The notes beneath the pieces were generated by a model, which searched no databases, was not told where the DNA came from, and was given only the letters and a program-made list of their open reading frames with translations. From the NCBI GenBank assembly GCA_963669155.1, contig OZ022588.1, forward strand, positions 18,675,938 through 18,739,937: a DNA stretch of 64,000 nt. The letters run 5' to 3'. The first letter of the stretch is position 1. Each line of letters starts with the position of its first letter. The position numbers were made by a program, and so were the translations under genes. The DNA is from Arbacia lixula (taxonomy: Eukaryota; Echinodermata; Echinoidea; Arbacioida; Arbaciidae). Below are positions 50,901 to 63,000 of this stretch, piece by piece.

Positions 50901-53900
50901 TATCAAGGCCCTCATTAGCTTGGATTCTCGGCTGTTGGACATTTCTAATCTAAACTGAACTAGAGCAATTCGACTGCCACGCAGTCGATAAATATGCCTC
51001 CGCCTCTTTGCTATTCTCAGAAAATGTGTATGTTTGGTGGGCAATGTACCATTGCTCCTATGTGAAATGAAAATATCACATTCTGTTTTTTCAAGTTTAG
51101 CCAAGTTTGGCAATGTTCATTGACTTTTGACCTCTTACTTCTTTGACTTCCAATCTAACCAGTCTGTCTAAATCCATCGTTGTATCAAGTTTGTTTAGAA
51201 TTAGCCAATTTTGGGTGAAGTTCATTGACCTTTCAGGAATTTTACCCAAACTTCACCAGTCTACCTCCATGAAGTGATACATCTCTTTACTATGTTTGGT
51301 TTGAATTGAATCATTAGTATTGGATTCAATGTGAAAAATATCTATTTGGATGCAATTTTTAGACAATTTTGGCAAAGTTCATTGACCTTTGATCCCTGAC
51401 ATTTGAGAAATTTCACCAAAAATGTCATCAGTCTAGTAGTGATCCATCTTTGCACCATGTTTGGTTGGTATTGCTCCATTGGATTTGGATATTTTTTGAA
51501 AATTATCACTTTGAGGGCAATTTTTAGCTAATTTTTGGCAAAGTTCATTGACCTTTGACCTCTCCAGCAATTTAACCAACAAGGTCACCAGTCTACCCAA
51601 AAGTAGTGATCCATCGTTTCACTATGTTTGGTTGGAATTGCACCATTGGATTTGGATTTATTGTGAAAAATTAAGGGTTTGGGGCAATTTCTAGCCAATT
51701 TTGGCAAAGTTCATTGAACTTTGACCTCTGAACTTTCAGGAATTTTAACAAAAATGTCACCAGTCTATCCCCAAGTAGTGATCTATCTTTGTACCATGTT
51801 TAATGAGAATTGCATTCTTGGATTTGGATTTATTGTGAAAAAGGTCAATTTTTGCCAATTTTTCACAAATTTCATTGACCTTTGACCTCTGACCTTTCAG
51901 GAATTTTACCAAAAATGTCACCAGTCTCTCCCCAAGTGGTGATCCATCTTTGTACCATGTTTAATGAGAATAGCATCCTTGGATTTGGATTTATTGTGGA
52001 AAAGGTCATTTTGGGCAATTTTTACAAAGTTCATTGACCTTTGACCTCAATCAGATTTGACCCCAATTTTACACACTTCATTAGTTTTATGCAATACATA
52101 CATGTACAAGTTTGAAGCAAATCTGCTTAACGGTTCTCAAGAACGGATTCGGGACGGACGGACGGACAACCCGAAAACATAATGCCTCCGGCCACTTCGT
52201 GGCGGAGGCATAAAAACAGAGTCTGGTACTCTAAGACTAGTCACATTGTTATTATCCTCTTTTCTTAGGGGCAAGCCTGAGAAGGAATCAAGAATGTTTA
52301 GTCTACTACAACCAGACTCTTTTATTGAGTAGTTTGGTTTAAAAATGCCCAACAGCCTGTAAGCCAGGCCAGGTGATAAAAGTTTTTTGACGTGACAGCT
52401 GTCAAAAAGTGCTGCTTTCTCAAAATCATCTGGTTTGTACCACTTCATCAGACAGCAATTCTCCTCCTGTTCAAGGTTTGTTCAATTAATTCACAGCTTG
52501 AACTCAGTAACATAGGTTACAGGTAGGGTTAAGTTCGGGTTTGCAGATTTTTGCCATGATTTTATGGCCATATTATTACAACAAGCAGCGTCTTCCGATA
52601 AACTCATGCCCCTTTTTTTGGTTCATGGAGGCTTACTCCATCTGAGCCCCCATGTAATTATTTCACTAGAGCTGCATCGACACACAGAAATAGGCTTTCA
52701 AGTCCGCTCGGCATTGAAGAGGAACATGTTTCTGCTAAAACTAGCCTACACAGGTCCTTCAACCCATAGACAGCTAAGAACTAGTATCCCCCGTTTGGTC
52801 AACAATAAGTAGGCAATGGCTAACGCTAGACAGGTCCTTCAACTCATGTAAAGCTTGTAAACAGCAGATTTCCTACCCTTGGCCAAAACTATGACCTTTT
52901 CATCCGAAATAATGTATCTTCTCTTGTCCTTTATCAACACAGGGTTTCTTTGTGTTTTTGTGGTTGTTGTTAAACTTTATTGTCACATATTCTACATTGT
53001 TTTGAAGTGATGTCATTTTTACACAAACCTCTCTGAGTTCACATTTGACATGAGTATTCTTTTGGCAAATCATAACCTCCAAAAGAAAGGCTTCTGTAAT
53101 CAGTAGTGATTCAGTGATCTTGGGGTGGCTGTGCAGTATATGTCAGTACTGCATACAGTTTGGAGTATGATCTAGAGATAAAGTTTGCAGCTGATGGTGA
53201 AGATGTACACGTATATACAGTTCTTGGCAATACTACATGTTGCATGTTGATCTCAATAGCTAAATTCAAGAAATAAAAGAACACAATTCCTTACCTAGCA
53301 CGAGTTGTGGATCAAAATATCTAGTGAGGGCTGCTTTACTGTACAAGGGATAATATTGATCTTAATGATTCTCATCACTGCTTGTCAGTCAGAGGTGTCA
53401 TAGAGTACTACAGTTTATTATATCAAGGCTTTAAGGAACGATGTGGTATAGCAGTAAGATTTCTTGATTCACTTATACAAGATCCTGTGTTCAAGCCCCC
53501 AGCATGGTGCATACCACCCTTGGTATTTTGTTCATGTTTGTCCCTTTTAATCCTGATGAAGTATAAGAAAACTATATAAATGGGTATCTGCACTAACCAG
53601 GGCCATGTTGCATATAGGTTTTCAATTATTGTAACTTACCATTAATGGAAATATGGTGACAGCTAACAAGCTCTCATTATTGCACTTGTTGCCATGGTAG
53701 TTATTATTGATGGGAAGTTCCAATAATTGAAAACCTATATGCAATGTGGCCCAGGTCAACTACATGAATGAAAGTTTGGCTAAGGCAAGAACAAATATCA
53801 AGTGTTTTGAGAAGTACTTGTTATAGAAGAAAACTGTATATGAAAACCAATTATCATTATAATTTTTTTCTGTAACTTACCAACAAATATCTCCTCCACA

Positions 53901-56900
53901 ACTTGTTCATCACCTGATGATGAAAATTTCACAGAAAAACTATGAATCAAACATAAACTGCAGCAAGCATCAAAATAGGGAAGGGCAGCAAAAAAGGGAA
54001 ATCCAAACATTCATTAACTATCAATAGCATAGAAAAATGCTCTACTAACATTTGTCCAAATTGTGTTGATGAGTAGCATTTGCTTCATCATATTTATTTC
54101 ATGGAATTTAAATTCCCACAAACAGGTCTGCATCATTTCCAGCCTGTAAACCAAACAATAAGAGAATAGGAATACATGCATATTTTGGTATAAATCATTA
54201 ATAATAACTAGATCTAATTAAACTTTCACATTACATCACAGGAGACGTTTGTGCCAAATTGTGTGGCACTCACACACTCTGTTGGTGAGATATGAAGTGC
54301 CCCCCCCCCCCCCACACACACACACAGTAATGAGAACACACAAAAGCTTCATTATGAATAATTAGGTTAAACCAACACCCCTCTATGACCTGGGACAAAA
54401 TGATGAGACATAATTCTGGCCTCTCAGTAAAATTCTCTTTCATTCATCTTTGACACATACCCTGGTCCAGACGCCCACAGCGGTCACAAGTCCGTCCAGC
54501 GATGGTTGCCAGTTGGCAGTCACACTGACCACCCAAGAGAGAACAGCTGCAGAGCCCGTCCAGACACGTCAACGGATTGGTGCCATTGACATTGCAATCA
54601 CAAGCTAGACATAGAAACGAAATAAAATCACATCGACCGAGTTCAGATCAGTTGAGTATCAAAATAATTTTTTCAGATTTTGATGTTGTTGAAATTCTCA
54701 TAAGATCAATGTAGATATTGTACATTGGCATTTGCCCTTTGACTTGCTGGACCCCAAAATCGAATCACTTAATTGTACTGTCATATATCATGATTGTACC
54801 AAGTTCAAAGAAATGTCATTGAATATGTGTGGAGTTATCATGTTTGCAAGATCCGGACAAACAAACAGACTGATGACCCAGATGCAAAATGCCACCTGCC
54901 ACTTTCTTTACAGAGGCATAAAAATATAATTCTTGCACAAAAACATTTTTTTTGGGTAAATTTCCAGTAAAAAATGATCATGCTATTTATGCTCCATGAA
55001 GAGTATGTATGGCAGACAAGCCTAGCTCCAAGTTTAGCTTGGAGACAGGGAAAGAGCTTGATTCTGTCTTACCGATGCACTCCTGATCGATGTCATAGAA
55101 GCCGTGGACACACTGGTCACACATCTGCCCTTCTACCAGTGCCTTGCAGCTGCACTGACCAGTTATCTGGATGGTCAAGAATGAGGCCAAATAGAGAAAC
55201 GTGTATACCCAGGAATATTAAGAATATTAAGCAGAGATGTCAATTTGTGCACTTTTTAAAGGGGGTTGAGGAGATGACTCTTTTGTTCATAACATTGCTT
55301 TTCTTTGTGTTGTACTTGTTGATGTTGCACTAGTTTTGTTGCTTTTTTAGTCCCTAGACTACCCAGACTACTTATGTTGTGAAATAAACCAAATTGAATT
55401 GAATTGAAGTTTAAATTTAAGTTTTAAGTTTCAAATTTATTTACTTTTCTGCAACTCATGGTACATGGTACTGATTTTACACAAAACTTGTCAAACATAC
55501 TTCTTGAAAGAAATGTTACCGTACAATGACATGATAGCATGATGATGATGTAGATTGTGAAAGTGGTTGGGTCCGAAGTGGACCCTCCTAGGAATGTTGT
55601 AAATATTTAGAAAGAAATCATGATAAATCACTAAACTTCACAAAACAGGAGAATTAATTCTACAAAGTTGGAATAGATGACAGCTTTGAATGGAATAGGT
55701 AACTAATAGATTTAATTTCTTAAAGGGAGGAGTAGTCTACTCCGCCCCCAAAAGCTTTTAAGTAGAAATTGTACTCCTAAAGAGGCAGTTTACAAGAGCC
55801 AAAGTGTAATTCTATTACAAATTTGCTACTTTCTTTATTCTATTGATAAATGTTCACTTCAAATTACTTTTTTTTTAAAGAGAGGAAAGGGTTGAATAAA
55901 GTCTATAATCACCCTTGCAATAATTGTACATCACAAAACATTGCACACTTTTATCAAACATCATAAGGCTATATCGTTCTGCTTAGCATCTTTGCAGTAT
56001 AATATTCAAGCCTGTTTTGACATGCCCACTTCTCTTGAACTGGCCACTAACCATCCCACTTGGCCTTGGGATACTTGTACCACGTACTGTATATAATAAA
56101 TTAACTTGATTAACATAACCATGTCATGAATGGGCCTTCACCTACTCAATAAGCACAAATCATTTCACTTGTAGTTTTTCTGCAAAATTATTCCCTTGAC
56201 ATTTGCAAAGACTGCATAATTTTATCCAATCTAATCTTACTTTGCATAACTTCAATGTAAAATGGACATTTGACATTTGATTTTTAAATTTGGAAAATGT
56301 GCTAGCTTGCTCTACCATGCTGATGGAACCTTCCATCTTAATCTGGATAACAAATAGATACACATGGAGTTTCAAGCTAGTATATGACTTGCCTGTTTCC
56401 GATTTGAAAGTAGCAATGTGGGTTAAGAATCTTGCAGCAGGTAACCACAAGTGTCATGGCACAACACGCAGTAAAGAGCACCTAGCCAGGCGTGCATGTA
56501 TGTCTATGTATGTTCTCACCAAATCGCATTGTGTCTGTTGATTGGCCGTGCCAACAGGGTGGCAGTCGCACTTTGTGCACCCATTCCCGCTCTCAAAGCC
56601 CCATGTTTCGGGGGCACACTGGGTACACTCGTCCCCCGCCACGTTGGGCAAGCAGTAGCAGACCCCGGAGTCCTGGGTACAATTCCCATATCCTCCTGTC
56701 AGGTTGCAGGTGCATTCTAGGAAGACAATTTTGGTGGCAAAACAAGTATATGAGCGTGAATATCATCCATAATTCCAACTAAACTATTGTATTAGTGTAT
56801 ACAACTTTTCCTACTTAATGGAGCCAGAGGGACGGAATCTGTTCCCCTTGATGTTTCAAACCATGAATTTGCAAGACAAAAATTGAATATATTATCATAG

Positions 56901-56994
56901 AAGTCAGAAATACCATTTCAAAAATACATTTAATCAGACACCAGAAGGAAACAGAGAGGGAAGAGAGAGAGAGGGTGGGAAATAGAGAGAGACA

Positions 56995-57036
<42 letters not shown>

Positions 57037-60000
57037 AGAAAAAGAAGAGAAAGAGTGGTGGGGATAACTTCTCTCCATAGTCATCCCATGATGAAGCCCA
57101 CAACCACATTCAGATCTTGTTTGCAGTCATGTCCACTTCCGGTCCAGTGTACTGGGGTAGAAGACTGGAAGCTGACAAGACTGCAAAACACATCTGGATG
57201 CTGCTGTGCCATGCATAATGGAATGAGTTTCCTCTATATGTGGTATTAAGAGTTAAGTGCATACAATGAAGAGACAGTGAGTGGGTGTGACATAGCATAG
57301 TACTGTACATGTTCTTCCTCTTGAAAGCAAGCAGCAAAGTTCTCTGTGTTCCACACACCTTGACAATTGTCAATGCTTCCCCAGTAGCCAAATGCGCACA
57401 CCTCACAGCTGCTCCCATCCGTGTTTCCCGAGCAGTTCAGACACTGGCCAGTCATGCTGTCACAGACATGTGGGCTCAGGTTGCAGAAACATGGCTCGCA
57501 TATCCCACCGTTGTTCTGTCAAAAATATAATAAATGCATTTAAACTACACAAAATGGATATAATCTTTGTTTTGCTGTTACTCTCCATGGTAAGAAAACT
57601 GATTGATAATCTGTTTGAATATAATGTTCATATAATAAGTCATGTTACATCTTTTTCAAAATATCCAGTTTTATTTTATCACAAAAATAAAGGGTTTTTA
57701 AAAGTTTTAGACTAAAGAGGGCTGAGTAATTTTTAAACGGTGCTCACTCAACCAAAACAATGGGTCGAACAAAGCGTCGGGATAGGTGTTAGAGTGTCGA
57801 GAGATGGATGATAAACAATGAAAAGACATAAATTATGCACCAGAAATGGAATTCATTAAAAATTTATATGACAGAATCCAAAAATTACCTTTGTTACTTT
57901 TGAAAAGTGACAATTTTGCCATTAAAGTAGAACATCATTGATTTCAAATTTGTTGAACATGATCTGCAACCAAGCTAGGTAGCTACTGATACATACACGC
58001 GTACGCATAGGTTCTGAACGCAATTCCAACCAGTGATTGACTCCAAACTTATTCCAAAGTAAAGCCAACATGTCGAAAAACACACTAGACCTTGACATCG
58101 ACATTGACGAGAATGATTCAGATGAATCTTCTTTCAATAGTGATATTGATGATGGGGAGGTGGGGGGGGGGGAGGGGGAATGGAGACGGAAGGGGAAGGA
58201 AAGAAAGTAATGACGATGACGACGGCCATATACACAGAGTCGGAGGAGAAGGCGCAGCGGCTGTGCTACCTCAGGCGCGTTATTAGTACAGCATGTGAGT
58301 TAGTCGATTCAGGACGTTGCATGTGAACACACGATAGCGCGCATCATTGGTACATGCCTTGATTTGCCTCAACACTAGGCTGCGCGCATCATTTGCTACG
58401 CCTCCAAACAACTACAGGGTACGGGTATGGTGGGCACAGTGGTTGTTTTGTGCTGTATGTAGTATGAGTACTAATAGCGTACTACGTATAATAGCAGGCC
58501 GTATGGGTAGTGAACTACATGCGAGTACGTGCAAACGTGCATGTCTGGCTGGCCCATAGAGCACCGATCCCTAGGTAGAGATCGGCGATACAGCTGTATG
58601 ACTTGTATAATTCAGGCCAGCGCAGCCGCCAGCAAGCTCGCCAGCTAGCTAGCCTTGCTCCAGCAGCGCTGAGATAAGATGTACGCACGGCCGCGGCTGC
58701 AAGGATGTTAATTTCAGGATCAGAAATAGCATTTGTTAGCTGCAAAACCAAGTACTGCGCACGCGGAAAGCGTACAAACGGGAGTACATGTAGTATGTTG
58801 CAATGGCCAATTTGCACAGTGCGCGCCCAATGCCTACTACTAGATGCAAGAAAAAGATTGACATATTTCACGACAGAATGACTAATTAATCGTTAATTAA
58901 TGAAAATGTTCATAAGACAAATTTGCACAGGGGATACTCTTTAAATGATAACAAATTTTGTGTACAATGCGTATGGCGAGTGTGCCTGAGTGTGTGAACT
59001 GTTCATTTATTGTCTACAAAAAAGGGGGTCTGCCATTTACAGTTTCGCGTAGATGAGGAGATAATGCACAGGTGATTAGAATCTTCAATTTTTATATTCA
59101 CATATCAGTGTGAGGCTGGAAATTAATATTTTTGTGATCTCTACATAACCTGCTTTCCGTAGATTTACAAATTTACTATATTTAGAATTTTCAATAGAAT
59201 TCTACTTTAATGTGTGCTCACTCATGCATGGCTGAGTGGATTAATGTGATTTTCATATGGAAGTAGTTTAATAGGTGAAGAAACAATCTTGCCAAGTTAT
59301 GTTGCTTAAAACCTCTTCAATAAAAAGTTATGCTATTTTGCCTAGGGGGACGTATTTTTTTTGTTGTGTTTAGTTATATTAGTTGAAAAGATATCTTTTG
59401 CAAAACCTATTGACCTTTGATCTTAGACCTCTCAAGGCTCTGACCTCAAATCTCAACAATCCATGTGTAATAATCCATCTTCATATCATATCATCTTTAC
59501 CACTACTCTTCATAGGAGTGGCAAGAGAGAAGAGATACAGAAAAAGTAATACTTACAATAGGTCATACATACCCATGTTAGAACAGTCACTACAAGTTCA
59601 TTGAAATTTAACCATGTTATGACATACCTTCTGATTCAAAGAATATTCTTTTCAAATAAATTTGGATGCATGAAATACTACATTCAGGGGCCATATAGAT
59701 GTAAACGTACTGGCCTAGTTAGTGATGAGAAATGCATATAGCCGAATGCACTTAAGAAGCTAAGTAGCTTAGTAAGGTTTCATGATTATGGCTCCAGGTC
59801 ATGAAAGCAATCTCCAAGGTTTTTCAGACAAACAATGACGACGGCTTACCTCCTGATCAGTTGGGACTCCATAGTAGCCTTCCATGCAGAACTCACAGTG
59901 TTCACCTCCATGCCCCAAGGCACAGTCCACGCATATCCCATTCTCATCACAGGTGGCAGCAAACGAGTTTGTGCCAGGTATTCCAGGGCACATGCAGGGC

Positions 60001-63000
60001 TGGCAATCATCTGTGATTAGAGAAAAAAAGGGGGGGGGGCGGGAAGGATAAAAAAAAATCTGTGGTGCAAAAATCAGGAAAAAAGATGGACCGCTATGGC
60101 ATATGGGCTCTAAACTTGGTTATGTGGTTATAAAAATTCTACAAACTTTGTGTTCACACAACTAGAATTGACTGATGCTTTTTTGGTGATGGTTAGCTCC
60201 CTTTCTCTATGTTGTATTATCTGTCTTCTTCTAGTGGCCTGCTCATATGTGAATAGACCTGTAGCAGTTGTATGATTATTTTTGGTCGGAGATGGCGCTC
60301 GTATTTGTTACTATGTTGTTTGTCTATCACCATGGTTTCTCTCGAGGTGTCACCCACGTCCGCAGTTCTGTCGCAAGTTGCATGGCCTAATCTGCATAAG
60401 TGGCAATTTAGGCGGGCAATTATCGTCCGCTAATTGGACGCTGTTGGAGCCGAGAGGATCCAGCAAGTTGCCACTGAATCCCTTAAGCCTGTATATAAAG
60501 AAAATCATGATGTAAAATCTTTCTCTTCTCCTTCTGACGACAGCCAAGCTCATGCGTACTATTCCAGTAGCTCCACGCCACGCGTGCACCATTTTTACGA
60601 TGATTGCGTTTGGTGGGAAAAAATTCCCAGCAAGACAGAAAACGGCGTGCTCTGCTCCATTTCTGTACCACCGACTTATATTCAATAAGAAACATTGTTT
60701 TTCTAGGGAGCACATTTGAGCCATTTCGCCAGCTAGGCACTTTAAACTGAACACCAATTCAACCATATTTCCTGTCGTCACCGCAATCGTCGTCATCCAC
60801 GGAGCGGCACAACCCACCGCTGCTCATTCTTTATCGTCACTGACGAACGTCGTCATCAACGGAGCGGCACAACTCACCATTGCTCATTCTTCATTGTCAC
60901 CAGCAATCGTCGTCATCCACGGAGCGGCACAACTCACCACTGCTTATTCTTCGTAGTCACCGGCGATCATCGTCATCCACGGAGCAGCACAAATCACTGC
61001 TGCTCGTTCTTCATCAGCATCGATCCTTACAAACATTTCCAGCCTCACAGCCGACATCGCGCGTTGTGAGTCACGCCACCGAAGTCACCAGCATTGCAAG
61101 CTTCCGCCATTCATCATCATACTGTTGTATGATTTGTAGCGTGAGCACTCTTATTTTTTTATATTTATCCTTGTGCATTTATTAAACCATTTCTGTTAAT
61201 TCATCCACCTATTCTTATTACCGTAGGCACACACATCCTACATGATGTGATCATATTTTATCATAAATTAAATCACTAGAAACCAACTACATTGAGACAG
61301 TGTAATTGTTATTTCTGTGCATTTTCCCCTGGAATCAAAAAAAGGGAAATTTAATTATTTTTTATATAAACACCAGCCAAAGTTATTTCAAATCGCCACT
61401 TCATACAAATAAACACACTTTAAACCACAAATCATCAAATTACCAAAGACCCATGTTAAGATGATTCCCCCACCCCCTCTAATTCTATCAAGAATTAAGT
61501 CAAATAAAGATGAGGCATTTCAGTTTAATTCAATATTTTAGCAGAAAACAGTTCATCCCTGTTTTGAGATGTCCTTTATTTTGAATTCATTTTACAGTTA
61601 CATGTAGTAATCAAACAACTTTTAATCATTCATACATTTTAATATGATGTTACATTAGGTTTAAACATCTTTTTCAAGCTACAGTTTTTTCTGTTCCATG
61701 GTCAATGCACATTTATTTGAAATATTCATTTTTGTAGTATGTGTTGCGCATGTGGAAACAATGAAATGAAACAAAACTAAACCTCACGGTCAGCAAACGG
61801 CAAGCACTCATGGAAGTTTGGGGAAATATCTGGGTCATGGAATATCAATATTTCCTTCTTCCTTCGATTGAGGTTGAAGTCTCAGTATACCCACAGCCAA
61901 AGAAATTTTCATGGCTTAGGAAATGGCGCATGGTATGTTAATTTTAGAAGGGCTGTTCCATATACATGTTAAGTGTATAGTTTTTCCAATAATGCAAATG
62001 TAAAAATCAATGCTCAATGATATCTACGACGTGTGAGAGGACAGAAACCATGATCATTTTTAACTACAGGAAATTCACGAAATCTACATTGACGAGTACT
62101 TGGAAATTAGTACCAACCAGTGGACAAAATCATTCTGCAAAAGAAAAACTTTTCCAATCAATTCTGAATACATTGAAATTCACATCAATGACTTAATGTG
62201 ACTCTTAACAAAAGTTACAATTATCATCAGATTGATGATCAGTCTAGTTTATAGATGTACTCCTATATCATTACCATAAATACCATTCTGATTTTTGTTT
62301 AAGGATAAACTGAACAAAATATATTGCACATATGTACACAGGGCTAGAGGCATACAAAGAGACTCACAGAGTTAAAGCAGGAAAGAATAATGCATAAATA
62401 GATAGATAAATATATGCAAAGACAAAGATGGAGACAAGGACAGATGTATGAATCCGCTGTGTCTTTTTAGCAATTCTGGGAGTATATTCACTCTCTCAAC
62501 AAGAGTTAGAAAACACCCAACAGATACACAAATGGCCCTCTAATTCTCACAACAATTTCCTTCCATGATGACATAACATCTATCTTCTGGCATTAAGACA
62601 CAGAATCATGAAACCTTACTAGCCTCATTAAATACTAAAACATGCATATGAAATACAAATATAAAACACTTCCTTTAACAGGATGCAGCTTGTTATCCTT
62701 AATATTAAGTGAATGCCTACAATTTATTTTCAAATAAAAAAATGCATGTGTATTTAGCTGTATGCATTTCAGTAACTTACTACACTTAATAACGATTGAT
62801 GAACACTGCCCCATATACACTGAGATCCATTTTTCAGGGAGACACATAGGGATAGAATAATACAAATATGGAATGATATATCGGGTGTGTTGATCAACCT
62901 TCTCAAGTCAGAATCAGTGTTTCTAAACAAGTATCTATACGTGTAAGTTTTAAAATGCTGATTCTAACTTGAGAAAGTTAACAAACACATCCATAGACAG

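Noticed and set aside
53880-53930. Possible small laminin exon between exons 7 and 8
   Set aside because: Exons 7 and 8 join in phase and are collinear with gamma1 without it.
60240-61240. Possible solo terminal repeat of a retroelement
   Set aside because: Suggestive ends only; no matching target duplication and no second copy in the window.
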